Shown piece after piece: positions 43,899 through 53,013 of a stretch of DNA of 64,000 nt; positions within the stretch are counted from its first letter, which is position 1, and every line of letters starts with the position of its first letter. The stretch comes from Chitinophagales bacterium (GTDB lineage Bacteria > Bacteroidota > Bacteroidia > Chitinophagales > CAIOSU01): NCBI GenBank assembly GCA_018401955.1, contig JAGYJT010000003.1, positions 1 through 64,000 on the forward strand, in the 5' to 3' direction. The notes under the pieces were generated by a model that was not told the origin of the DNA, searched no databases, and saw nothing but the letters and a program-made list of their open reading frames with translations. The position numbers and the translations under genes were made by a program.

Positions 43899-43946
43899 GC
43901 TTAGTGAGGTTTTGTATTTGTATATGCACCTACGCTCCACGCAACT

Positions 43947-45626
43947 ATGGCAATTGTAATTAACCCATCTTCCGTTACCATTAAGGTGTTTGGCCTATTC
44001 TTGCTTTTTTTTGGCTTGTTGTTTGTGCAATTTCCTTTAGCGGGTTCATTGCCTGGTTATGTTGATACTTGGTTATATGTGGCCTTGTTTAATGATTATG
44101 GTAATATTATAGAGTCATGGTTTACTGGCGAATCGTTGGGCCATTGCCTCTATCCAGGTGCTGCGCCTTATGCCTATTTAGAACCATCTTTTGCATCGGC
44201 AGCGTTTTTTTTATTCTTCAAGTTACTCAGGTTTGATGATTTATGGGCGTATTACGGTTTCTTGGTGAGCATTTTTGCGCTCAATGCCACGGCTGCTTTT
44301 GTGCTTGCAAGGCAATATATTGGCGATATTGTACCTTCCCTATTTACGGCGTTGGCTTTTGCTGTTTGCAGTTTTGCCTTCGGTAATATCGAGAACCAGA
44401 ATACACTGGCATATTTCCCGGCACTGGTTTGCATTTACCATTTCCGCCAATATTTAATGCACCGCATGGGCGCAAACCTTATTGCGGCCATGGTTATTGG
44501 TGGGTTGCAAATATACTTTGGCACTTACACCTTTATTTTTCAGTCGCTGGTTCTCTTTATAATCGGCTTGGTGCATTATCGCGAAATGTTTTTTGCTAAC
44601 GCTTGGGTAAAAGTACTAATGGCATTGCCCATTTACATATTGCTTGTGTTGCCCTACATGCTGGTATATTTATTTAATCCAGAGCTTGACGAGTTTTTCA
44701 ACCCATCGCGGGGAGACAATAGTGCATTGGAAGCATTTAGCTTAAATTTAAATGACTTGTATAGAGTGCTGCCCAATAACCTACTTTATCCTATTCAGCA
44801 CGATTTGCCCCAAATATTTGTGTACAATCTGCGTGCGGCGAGCTTAGGTGTGGTGTTTTACGCATTCGCTATTATTGGTTTTTGGGCTCGGCCAAGTTTT
44901 AGGTTCGAAGTTGGTTTAATAGCCATTATGTCCTTCATTATAGCGCTAGGGCCAGCTATCACCATCAACAACCAGCAAATTACTATGCCAATGGGCTACT
45001 TGTATCAAGTTAGCGATTTAGGGGCCTTCATTCGTCATCCTGCTCGAATGTTTTTTATTACCATTACCATGATGGCTTTATTTTCTGGCTATGGTATTAA
45101 AGTTATAGCTGGTTATACCAGATTGCCGGTAGTATTATTATTGGTTGGTGCTAGTACACTATTTGTGCTAGAGAATGTGCCATTCCCTTTCGAGAAATAT
45201 GAATCTAAGCAGTATATAGTTGAAGGTAATCCTTATGCAGCAATAGGTACAAATGATAGTTTAGCGGTGGTATTAAGTCTACCCTCAACACTCAATTTTG
45301 ATAATGATGATTTAGGCAAGCCATTTAATCAGTTTTCCAGAGAGTATATTTATATGTATTGGCAGAGCAAGCACAAGCAGCACAGTTTAAACGGTGCGGT
45401 AGCATTTTTTTCACCCAAGCGGCTGTTAAATGCATCGTTTACAGAAATGTTGCCAAATACTGAGGTGCTGGAAAGATTGATTAGGGATAATAACATAAGC
45501 TATATTGTTTATCATCCATACTTAGAGCTACCCAACGAAGAACCGTATTTGGATTTCTTGAAAGAAAGTGCGCTGCTACAGTTGATTGATGACTCAAGTA
45601 CAAATAAGGTTTTTAAGGTGCGTTAA
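43947..45626 (+). CDS. YfhO-like polytopic membrane protein, third family, member 1
   Basis: This 559-residue integral membrane protein has about twelve hydrophobic spans. The first external loop has LPGYVDTWLY, then CLYPGAAPYAYLEPSFASA, a pattern seen in YfhO-type membrane proteins, which act as GT-C-like transferases for lipoteichoic acid or related glycans in Gram-positives. The C-terminal domain has SREYIYMYWQSKHKQHSLNGA and VLENVPFPFEKY, both shared with the gene at 51329. An SDR and a GT2 gene follow in the same direction. The paralogue at 51329 is likewise followed by a GT2, so membrane transferase plus GT2 is a repeated module. Exact function unknown. Confidence 0.8.
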   Translation: MAIVINPSSVTIKVFGLFLLFFGLLFVQFPLAGSLPGYVDTWLYVALFNDYGNIIESWFTGESLGHCLYPGAAPYAYLEPSFASAAFFLFFKLLRFDDLWAYYGFLVSIFALNATAAFVLARQYIGDIVPSLFTALAFAVCSFAFGNIENQNTLAYFPALVCIYHFRQYLMHRMGANLIAAMVIGGLQIYFGTYTFIFQSLVLFIIGLVHYREMFFANAWVKVLMALPIYILLVLPYMLVYLFNPELDEFFNPSRGDNSALEAFSLNLNDLYRVLPNNLLYPIQHDLPQIFVYNLRAASLGVVFYAFAIIGFWARPSFRFEVGLIAIMSFIIALGPAITINNQQITMPMGYLYQVSDLGAFIRHPARMFFITITMMALFSGYGIKVIAGYTRLPVVLLLVGASTLFVLENVPFPFEKYESKQYIVEGNPYAAIGTNDSLAVVLSLPSTLNFDNDDLGKPFNQFSREYIYMYWQSKHKQHSLNGAVAFFSPKRLLNASFTEMLPNTEVLERLIRDNNISYIVYHPYLELPNEEPYLDFLKESALLQLIDDSSTNKVFKVR

Positions 45627-45684
45627 CCACTTTAATTGGGCAATTATTGAATGCTTATTAGTATTTTAACCCAAAAGTATTGCA

Positions 45685-46410
45685 TTGAAGGCACTCGTTA
45701 CAGGCGCATCTAAAGGTATTGGCCAGGCACTGGTTAGAGAGCTTGTTGCAGCCGGGCACCAGGTTTGGGGTGTTGCGCGCACAGAGGGGCTTTTGAGCGA
45801 GCTTGCCCTTGAGTTGGGCAGCCAATTTAAGTACATAGCAGTTGATCTAATTGCGGATACCGGAGTAACTGCTGTACTGCAAGCCCTTGATGCTGCTGAT
45901 TTTTACCCCTCAGAGGTTTTTTTAGTGGCCGGTGTATATAGCAGCGATGATGAAACCTTTAGCACGCCTAACCACCAACAACTTATGATGGATTGTAATT
46001 TTATGGCTCCAGTAAAACTATACGATGCGCTGATGCAAAGACAGCATCCGCCCAAACACGTAGTAGCGGTATCTTCTATTTTTGCCCTGTTGCCCGACCC
46101 CCTCAATCCGGCTTATGCTTTGGCAAAAACTCAATTGGCTCAATATTTTATCCAAGCAAATGGTAAAGGCGGTATTCGCACTAAAGTAGTTTATTTGGGG
46201 CCCGTAAATACAGCGATTAATAAACATGCCAAGCGCCGTAAAAGCCTAATGGCTATTGAGCCTATACAGGTAGCCCAATTCTTGCATGGCTTACCCAAAA
46301 AAAGTGGGGTGTCGCACATTTATCCTTTCAGTGCGGGCATTACTTATCAAATTTTGCGCTACCTTCCCGAAAGTGTTTATACTGCCTTGATGAATAAAGC
46401 TCGCCGTTAA
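45685..46410 (+). CDS. Classical short-chain dehydrogenase/reductase
   Basis: This 241-residue classical SDR has the cofactor loop TGASKGIG (6-13), VAGVYS in place of the usual NAG motif (81-86), a serine in VAVSSIF (127-133) and the catalytic Y144-x3-K148 (AYALAK). The start is TTG, because no ATG precedes the cofactor loop. The stop overlaps the GT2 start by one base, so the two are coupled. Classical SDRs in glycan clusters usually reduce a keto sugar or act with a lipid-linked sugar epimerisation; which applies is not shown. Confidence 0.85.
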   Translation: MKALVTGASKGIGQALVRELVAAGHQVWGVARTEGLLSELALELGSQFKYIAVDLIADTGVTAVLQALDAADFYPSEVFLVAGVYSSDDETFSTPNHQQLMMDCNFMAPVKLYDALMQRQHPPKHVVAVSSIFALLPDPLNPAYALAKTQLAQYFIQANGKGGIRTKVVYLGPVNTAINKHAKRRKSLMAIEPIQVAQFLHGLPKKSGVSHIYPFSAGITYQILRYLPESVYTALMNKARR

Positions 46411-47138
46411 TGCCTGAACCTATTAAATCTATACCAGAGTTGTCAGTAGTAGTATTATGCTACCGAGCGGGGTATTACATAAAAGATTTTGTAGCCCAGC
46501 TTGAGCAGGAGTTGATTGAGGCAAATATTGATTTTGAATTGATTTTAGTGGCCAATTACGAAGCTGGTAGCCAAGATAACACCCCAGAAATTGTAACCAA
46601 GCTAGCAGAAAATAAGCCCAGGTTTACAGTTATCTCGAAGGAAAAAAAAGGAAGGATGGGCTGGGATATGCGCTCTGGTTTAGAGGGTGCCACAGGCAAC
46701 CACATAGCAGTAATTGATGGTGATGGGCAGATGCCTGTGAGCGATGTAGTAAAGGTGTACCAAATGTTACTGGCTGGGAAATATGATTTGGCCAAAACAT
46801 ACCGCGCCCAAAGGCAAGATGGCTTCTATCGAACAGCGTTATCAGCGGTATACAATTTATTGTTTAAGCTACTCTATATGCCTGGTTATCCCTTGCACGA
46901 TATCAACTCGAAACCAAAGGTAATGACCAGAAAGGCTTATAATAGTTTCAATCTAGTGTCGAGTGATTGGTTTACAGATGCAGAAATCATGATTGAAGCG
47001 CTTAAAAACAAGCTAAAAATTGGCGAGCTATCTACTATCTTTTACGAAAACGAGCGTCGAAAAACATTAGTGGGTTTCGATACTGTAATTGAATTTATTT
47101 ATAATTTGTTTTACTACCGCTTCTTCAAAAAGAAATGA
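46410..47138 (+). CDS. Glycosyltransferase family 2 with altered nucleotide-binding motif
   Basis: This 242-residue GT2 enzyme has IDGDGQMP (102-109) for the metal site and resembles polyprenyl-phosphate sugar synthases. The usual VDD motif of the first half is replaced by LVANYEAGSQD (46-56), so the aspartate that normally contacts the nucleotide base is absent and another residue must serve, or the enzyme uses a different donor. YPLHDINSKPKVMTRKAY (about 160-177) is typical of DPM-type proteins. The last residues are basic (YYRFFKKK) and may touch the membrane. It overlaps the SDR gene upstream and is followed after one base by an SGNH gene starting at TTG 47140. Confidence 0.82.
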   Translation: MPEPIKSIPELSVVVLCYRAGYYIKDFVAQLEQELIEANIDFELILVANYEAGSQDNTPEIVTKLAENKPRFTVISKEKKGRMGWDMRSGLEGATGNHIAVIDGDGQMPVSDVVKVYQMLLAGKYDLAKTYRAQRQDGFYRTALSAVYNLLFKLLYMPGYPLHDINSKPKVMTRKAYNSFNLVSSDWFTDAEIMIEALKNKLKIGELSTIFYENERRKTLVGFDTVIEFIYNLFYYRFFKKK

Positions 47139-47139
47139 A

Positions 47140-48519
47140 TTGACAAATCGAATTAGCCTGCCTGTTTTTGCCGTCAATCTTACTTTCTCAGTATTTATAT
47201 TTGGGTATGTTTACTTTATGTTGCCAACAACTGTGCTTTCTCGTATAGTTTTGGGGGCCTCGGCACTCTCTACTATAACCCAGTTATGGCTCTTTTTTTC
47301 GGCAAGCGCGCAATTTCGTAAGTTCTATTTGTACATAGTTTTTTTGCATGTGTTGTATCTGTTTGCCGAAGTGCTGGTTTATGTATTGGTTGCCTTAAGC
47401 ATTGTGCGTACAGATGCTCAGTTTTTAGATAACAAACTAGAGGCCAATACCGAGCCTTGGGCACAATATGATAGCATAATAGGCTACAAAGGCATACCGG
47501 GTAGTTTTCGTAACGTAAAGTACAGTAACAGCGAGTTGGTTTACGATCATGTTTCGCATATCAACAACCAAGGCTGGTTTAGCGCTAATGAGTTTTTAGT
47601 AAACAAACCAAATGGTATCAAAAGATATGCGGTTTTGGGCGATTCCTTCTCAGCAGGATTCAACATACCTATCTCTTGGGTAGATGCAGCCTCTAACCAG
47701 CTCGACTCTATTGAGCTTTATAATTTTGCCCTTGAAGGCATTGGTATTAATAACTGGCACTTAATTTATTTTAATGAAATACTAAAATATGATTTTGATG
47801 GGCTGATAATAGCGGCATCAAATGAGCAGTATGGTATTCCTGATATGGATAGAAGATTAATGATAATGCACTCTGAGGATGATGCCACCTACATCGGTCA
47901 ATTTAATGAAGTACCTACCGCCAGCACTTTTTACAGCCAATTGGCAAATATGACCAAAGGATATGCTTTGGTAAGTAATGCCAAAATGGAGCAACTAATT
48001 TGTGTGTATAAGCCAAGCTGCGAAAGTGAGTTCTCATGGCCAGCTCCTGACTTGTATTTTTTAAGCACAGCGATAACTGTATTTAAGCAGCTAGGTGCAT
48101 ATTTTAAGCTTGAGCATGACCTTGGACAGTATAAGGAGGCCTTGGCAGCAAGGTTTCCTGAGAGTAAGGTAATGGAGCGTTTTGCAGATTATAAGCAGAA
48201 ATACCCATATACACCACTGCTAGAGGAAATTGTTAAACACTGCAATCAAACCGGCAAAGAAGTAATATTAGTAACCATGCCCGATGTATCGGGTGTAAAT
48301 GATAGCGTTTTGGCCCAGCGCACTCATAATGAAATGCAAGTATTGGCCAATGCTATGCAGTTGCGATATTTTAACGGGTTCAGTTGTTTTAAAAGAGTAC
48401 CAGCCGCTGCCGTAAAAGATTATTATTACCAATATGATTTACACTGGAATCAAAATGGGGCCAGTTTATTTGCAGCTCATTTTGCCAATTGGCTAAGTGC
48501 CCAAAACAACCAACCATGA
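47140..48519 (+). CDS. Membrane-anchored SGNH-hydrolase-fold protein, possible O-acyltransferase or esterase
   Basis: This protein has 459 residues from the TTG at 47140, just one base after the GT2 stop; an upstream ATG at 47089 would overlap the GT2 gene by 50 bases and is less likely. Three or four hydrophobic segments fill residues 5-88. An SGNH fold follows, with block I LGDSFSAG (166-173, nucleophile Ser169) and block V YDLHWNQNG near 432-440 supplying Asp and His. Bacterial glycan SGNH proteins (AlgJ, AlgX, DltD) add or remove O-acyl groups outside the cytoplasm. The next gene is a second SGNH protein overlapping by four bases, so they probably work together. Confidence 0.8.
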   Translation: MTNRISLPVFAVNLTFSVFIFGYVYFMLPTTVLSRIVLGASALSTITQLWLFFSASAQFRKFYLYIVFLHVLYLFAEVLVYVLVALSIVRTDAQFLDNKLEANTEPWAQYDSIIGYKGIPGSFRNVKYSNSELVYDHVSHINNQGWFSANEFLVNKPNGIKRYAVLGDSFSAGFNIPISWVDAASNQLDSIELYNFALEGIGINNWHLIYFNEILKYDFDGLIIAASNEQYGIPDMDRRLMIMHSEDDATYIGQFNEVPTASTFYSQLANMTKGYALVSNAKMEQLICVYKPSCESEFSWPAPDLYFLSTAITVFKQLGAYFKLEHDLGQYKEALAARFPESKVMERFADYKQKYPYTPLLEEIVKHCNQTGKEVILVTMPDVSGVNDSVLAQRTHNEMQVLANAMQLRYFNGFSCFKRVPAAAVKDYYYQYDLHWNQNGASLFAAHFANWLSAQNNQP

Positions 48520-49637
48520 AGAAACCATTGTTTGTTTGTTTATATATATTGATGTTGGGTTTGCTGTTTTACAGCGTTTGGTTTGTTTATCTGTGGCATA
48601 TTTCAATGCCTATTTATCACTTTACCAAAGCGGATAATAGCTATACCGTAAATATGTATACGGCCGATGAAGTTCTGGGGCATACCCTTAACACAAATAC
48701 GCACGGGTATTACATTTGGGGCCATGGCGACAGTGTAGCGATTGATACTGATGGAAGGGGGTTCAGAACTTTTAATGATAGTGATACATTGGGAGGGTTA
48801 CTATTCTTTGGCGATTCATTTACCTTATGTGAAGAACTCGAAACGCCATTAGCATACCCATACTTAGTCGGCAATAGCTTAAGCCAGCCAGTAAGTAATG
48901 CAGCAGTAAGTGGTTATGGCTATGCCCAAATGGTGCTAAAGGCAAGGGCATTTATTGATAGGGTATCACCCCAAGTGGTTATTTTTCAGGTTTCGCCATG
49001 GCTAGCTGAACGGGCGGTAAATCCATACATGCCAGCTTTATTTTTTAAGGTACCATCGCCTTATTACAATCATCAAAAAAATATTTCACCTCCGTTATAC
49101 ATTAGTCCTGTATTTGAGCTCACTCAAAACCAGTTATTAGATAAATACCGTGAAAGCCCAGAAGGGTTGAGCGATAAAGTTGGGTTTGTTTGGCACTTTA
49201 CACGGCCTGTGTTTCAAAAACAATATTGGGAAGAGTTTAAGCTTATGCTGCCGATAAACAGCAGAGGTGTTAAACCGCTGGGCGATGAAGAAGAAGCAAC
49301 CGAGCTGGCATTGACAGAAATGATTAAACTATGCCAGGGGCGCAAATTGATTTTGCTGGTAATGGGATATGGCCAAAATGAAACCGATTATTTTCAGTTG
49401 CGCTATGGCAAGCTACTTACGGAGAATGTAACGGTTGTTAACGCAGATAAAGCATTATGGAGCCAACCTAATGTATCGGATGCACCATCTTATGAACGTG
49501 CATACTGCTTTTGGCATGGCGACCCTCCGGTTTTGATAGATTACCATTTTAATGCGCGTGCAAATGAGCTTATTGCAAAAGAAATGTTGTGTGCACTAAC
49601 ACCTCAGATGAACGACTGCACTAATGAGCTACCATAA
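48516..49637 (+). CDS. Single-span SGNH-hydrolase-fold protein
   Basis: This protein has 373 residues from the ATG at 48516, which overlaps the stop of the previous SGNH gene in an ATGA. One membrane segment lies at about 7-28. The block I motif is FFGDSFTL (97-104, nucleophile Ser101), and a late DYHFNARANE (342-351) gives the Asp and His of block V. No other domain is seen. It should be anchored in the inner membrane with its active site outside. A pair of SGNH proteins in tandem suggests one acyl-donor-linked step and one acceptor step, or two specificities. It overlaps the convergent T9SS cargo gene by 17 bases. Confidence 0.78.
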   Translation: MKKPLFVCLYILMLGLLFYSVWFVYLWHISMPIYHFTKADNSYTVNMYTADEVLGHTLNTNTHGYYIWGHGDSVAIDTDGRGFRTFNDSDTLGGLLFFGDSFTLCEELETPLAYPYLVGNSLSQPVSNAAVSGYGYAQMVLKARAFIDRVSPQVVIFQVSPWLAERAVNPYMPALFFKVPSPYYNHQKNISPPLYISPVFELTQNQLLDKYRESPEGLSDKVGFVWHFTRPVFQKQYWEEFKLMLPINSRGVKPLGDEEEATELALTEMIKLCQGRKLILLVMGYGQNETDYFQLRYGKLLTENVTVVNADKALWSQPNVSDAPSYERAYCFWHGDPPVLIDYHFNARANELIAKEMLCALTPQMNDCTNELP

Positions 49638-51306
49638 ACTTGAAGTATTGCTCGGGTTTGCCTGCTATTGTATTTACAATACCAATATAGCTGCCGTTGT
49701 TCAATCCGCTTACATCTATATGCTCAAGGTTACTTGTTAATAGCTGCCTATGTACTTCAACCCCCAAGGAGTTGTATAGCACAACCTCGCTAGCTAGTGG
49801 TTTGCCGGGGTGGCTAAGGGTAAGTAAATTATTTGCAGGGTTTGGGTAGATTGAGAAAGGCAATCTACTGGTTGACGAAATTGACGTTCCGGTATCAGCA
49901 GGGCTGCAGGGGTTTAGCAGGTCGTTTATTACTTTCAATTTAGAACCGAAATAGCCCCTACCATCCGAGTCGCTAACCATTACGTAGTATTCACCGGGCG
50001 AGGTAATAGTTATGTTTCGGGTGGTGTCTCCAGTGTTCCACAAATACGCCCGATGGCTGCTAGCCACCGAAAGTGAGGTAGTACCGCCAGTAGTATCGCA
50101 ATTAATTATCGGGCGCTGCATTTCTATATTCCAAGTAGGGGTTTGCTTATAGGCTCGGTAAGTAAAATAATCTTGCGGCCAGTTAAATTCAGAGACTAGG
50201 TTACCGTTAGCATCCACTTCCTCCAAATCGTTCATAAAACCCGGGGCATAGCCAGCTCCCCAGTTAACCAAGCTGTTGCCGTTTGGCATGCGGTACATAC
50301 TACCCAAAGAGTAACTAATTAAGCCGGGTATATTGGTATGCTCCCATACTTTGGTGGCGGTATTGTTTACGGTATTTAGCTCATACTCGACACCACGCGC
50401 CAATGGCACATTGCCCAGCTCGCCATTATCATACATGGTTATGTTGCCATTTGGCAACACCACGCAGTGGTGTTGCGCAGAAAATTGTTGTGTGTCGTTA
50501 ACAAAGGTAAACTGATTGTTTTTGCCCCCAAGGCGCCATATAATACTTGAGTCTGTTCGGCTAATTTTGGTAATCTCATTAAAGAAACGCAATGATAAAA
50601 GGATGTTCCCGTCCAAATCAATAGCCAATGCATTTGGATGGCCAAAGTCCATAAAATTTGGGTCAAGAAAAAAGTAGGGGTCAATATCGTTTAGTGCAAA
50701 GTAATCCAACCCCTTCCACTCAAACAAAAGGTTTTTGTTTGGCGATAGTTCTTGTATTACTGCACCAATTACCAAGGCATCAGGGTCTCCCGGAAAACCA
50801 TCTTCAGTGGTTAGGCCGGTCAAGTCCATTATTCGCTCTTCAAGGCAAATAACCAAATAATTCCCGTTGTCTAGTAGTAACAATTCGTGCCCATCGGTTT
50901 TTAAGCCATTTTCACAAACCACCGAATCTATTACGGTAAAGGTTGAATCCATTATGTAATATTGGCCAAACCCTACATCTTCTTTAAACAAAAAGTAAGA
51001 CATGAGGCCATTGTCGTACAATCTTAAATCAGCTTGTGTGCCATCGTTTATAGGGTAATCCTTTAAAAAAACTGGCGCACCATACTCATCTATAATCAGT
51101 ATAGTGGATGGAAAATTGGCAGCAGAGCTAAACCGATAGGAGCCTAGAAAAGTGTAGCCTGCAGAAGGGGTACCGTGCAAGGTAAACGTATAATCAGGGC
51201 CAACTGGTAAAGAGTAATCTCTTACCGTTTGAGCCAACAGCCCAGCATTACTTATCAACCCGCAAAAAATAATGAGGCTAAATAATTGTTTCAGTTTGTG
51301 CTGCAT
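49621..51306 (-). CDS. Secreted arylsulfotransferase-like beta-propeller with T9SS type A sorting domain (copy 2)
   Basis: This 561-residue exported protein has a signal peptide at about 1-25 (LISNAGLLAQ). ASST/Arylsulfotran_2 motifs are in the body: GHPNALAIDLDGN, LSLRFFNEITKI, IIWRLGGKN, AQHHCVVLPNGN and MYDNGE. Residues 483-561 are a type A sorting domain (SIYPNPANN). It is more like copy 1 (21797) than copy 3. Its ATG at 51306 is only 22 bases from the divergent ATG at 51329, so its promoter must lie inside the neighbouring gene. Its last 17 bases overlap the SGNH gene. Sulfate transfer at the cell surface is the family-based guess. Confidence 0.83.
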   Translation of the reverse strand: MQHKLKQLFSLIIFCGLISNAGLLAQTVRDYSLPVGPDYTFTLHGTPSAGYTFLGSYRFSSAANFPSTILIIDEYGAPVFLKDYPINDGTQADLRLYDNGLMSYFLFKEDVGFGQYYIMDSTFTVIDSVVCENGLKTDGHELLLLDNGNYLVICLEERIMDLTGLTTEDGFPGDPDALVIGAVIQELSPNKNLLFEWKGLDYFALNDIDPYFFLDPNFMDFGHPNALAIDLDGNILLSLRFFNEITKISRTDSSIIWRLGGKNNQFTFVNDTQQFSAQHHCVVLPNGNITMYDNGELGNVPLARGVEYELNTVNNTATKVWEHTNIPGLISYSLGSMYRMPNGNSLVNWGAGYAPGFMNDLEEVDANGNLVSEFNWPQDYFTYRAYKQTPTWNIEMQRPIINCDTTGGTTSLSVASSHRAYLWNTGDTTRNITITSPGEYYVMVSDSDGRGYFGSKLKVINDLLNPCSPADTGTSISSTSRLPFSIYPNPANNLLTLSHPGKPLASEVVLYNSLGVEVHRQLLTSNLEHIDVSGLNNGSYIGIVNTIAGKPEQYFKFMVAH

Positions 51307-51328
51307 TTAGGTATTTTAGCTATTGCAA

Positions 51329-53008
51329 ATGAATATACAAAGCAACACTGGTAAATCCATAATCTATCTAGGTATCTACCTAATATTTTTTGCCTTTGTA
51401 TTTATACAGTTTCCATTGCTTAATGCATTAACAGGTAATACCGATAGTTGGTTTTACGTTGGGGCTTACAAATTGTATGAGGCTTATATTTTGTCGTATT
51501 TTACCGGTGCGCCACTAGGTGAGGCTTTGTATCCAAGCGGCCCGGGTTTTATGTACGGCGACCCTTGTTTTTTTGGTGCGATACTTTATCGGCCTTTTTG
51601 CTGGCTGGGCATGAACGAGTTATGGGCGTGGTGTTGTATGATGATTGTGGTATACGCTACCAATGCATTTGGCGCCTATTTGTTTTACAGCAACTGGAGC
51701 AAAAAGCAATTTAGTGCTTTTTGGGCGGGGCTGGTTTTTGGAGCATCCGTATTTTGTTTTGGTAATATTGATAGCCCCAATGCATTTTATTTGGGCACCA
51801 TGTTTTTATGCCTGCATTACTCCAATAAGTTTATGGCGGGTGGCCAATGGAAAAATCTCATCGTTGCTGTAATTTGGGGCGCAAGTACCCTTTATTTTTC
51901 AGCATATATTTTTGTTTTTCAGGCTTTGCTTCTGGCGTTTCTGTGGATATACTATTATGCTAAGCTACTATCGGTAAGGCGGTTGTTGCCTAAAGTTCTA
52001 GTGGCAACTATTTTGGCGGCAGTATTGGTTTTGCCCTATTTAATCGGGTTTTATTTTAATCCCAACGGTATATCAAGTGCTTGGAATCCAGTCGAAAATT
52101 TTGGGATGATAGATTTACTTAGCCTTGATTTACCAGATTTAATACGCCCATTAGAGGGGAATCTGTTATATCCAATACTTAATGACGGCCTACAGCACAA
52201 TACTTTTTTTTATGCTCAACATGCAGTATTTCCTGGCATTGTGCTTGTGGTGTTAGTAGTAGCTGGTTATTTTGTTTCACCGGCAAGGGGCAAAGTATGG
52301 GGGTTGCTAGCTGTTATCGGCTTTATTATGGCTATTGGGCCTGCCATACACATTGCAGGTTTTAGGCTGCCTATGCCCATGGAGCTTTTGTATAAATATA
52401 CTGGGCTTGATGCAGCCATTCGCAATCCGGTTAGGCTTTGGTATTTAGTGCTTATGGGTATGATAGGGCTCACGTTGCCGGTAATTGACGGCTTGTTGGA
52501 TAAACCTAAAGGCCTATTTATTGTGATTGCCTTATTGGGGTTTTATGTTTTGGAAAACGTTCCCTTTGGGGCACCTAAATATGATGCATCGGCTTATGTG
52601 TATCCTGATAGCGGATATATGGATGCACTTACTATCAATGATAACTTGGTAGTATTAGAGCTTCCATCGGCAGTATACACGCGGGGCGAATGGCCTAGGG
52701 GGCTCAACGAGTTTAGTAGGGAGTACATTTATATGTTTTGGCAAACCAAGTATAATAAGCACTTGGTTAATGGCTGCAATGGCTTTTTACCGGTTACAAG
52801 GTTGGTGGTTGATGACATGATTTGCCGAATGGTTGATGATAATACACTGGCAGCCTTGTGCAATCAATTTGAAGTTAACCGGGTGGTTTTCCATAAAAAC
52901 TTAGCTTTACAAGACGATGATACGCGGCTACAGTCATATCTTGTGCAGCATTCGGCTTTGGAGCTATTGTTTGAAACGCCCAATACTATCATATACAGCG
53001 TAAAATAA
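51329..53008 (+). CDS. YfhO-like polytopic membrane protein, third family, member 2
   Basis: This membrane protein has about 559 residues from the ATG at 51329 (a TTG six bases upstream is possible). It is homologous to 43947 along the full length: LTGNTDSWFYV in the first external loop, ALYPSGPGFMYGDPCFF, PYLIGFYFNPN, VLENVPFGAPKY, and SREYIYMFWQTKYNKHLVNG near the C-terminus. About twelve spans. A GT2 gene follows after five bases. The Asp in the first external loop is conserved between both members and is a candidate catalytic residue if these are GT-C-like enzymes. No named family beyond YfhO-like is recognised. Confidence 0.8.
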   Translation: MNIQSNTGKSIIYLGIYLIFFAFVFIQFPLLNALTGNTDSWFYVGAYKLYEAYILSYFTGAPLGEALYPSGPGFMYGDPCFFGAILYRPFCWLGMNELWAWCCMMIVVYATNAFGAYLFYSNWSKKQFSAFWAGLVFGASVFCFGNIDSPNAFYLGTMFLCLHYSNKFMAGGQWKNLIVAVIWGASTLYFSAYIFVFQALLLAFLWIYYYAKLLSVRRLLPKVLVATILAAVLVLPYLIGFYFNPNGISSAWNPVENFGMIDLLSLDLPDLIRPLEGNLLYPILNDGLQHNTFFYAQHAVFPGIVLVVLVVAGYFVSPARGKVWGLLAVIGFIMAIGPAIHIAGFRLPMPMELLYKYTGLDAAIRNPVRLWYLVLMGMIGLTLPVIDGLLDKPKGLFIVIALLGFYVLENVPFGAPKYDASAYVYPDSGYMDALTINDNLVVLELPSAVYTRGEWPRGLNEFSREYIYMFWQTKYNKHLVNGCNGFLPVTRLVVDDMICRMVDDNTLAALCNQFEVNRVVFHKNLALQDDDTRLQSYLVQHSALELLFETPNTIIYSVK

Positions 53009-53013
53009 CTACT

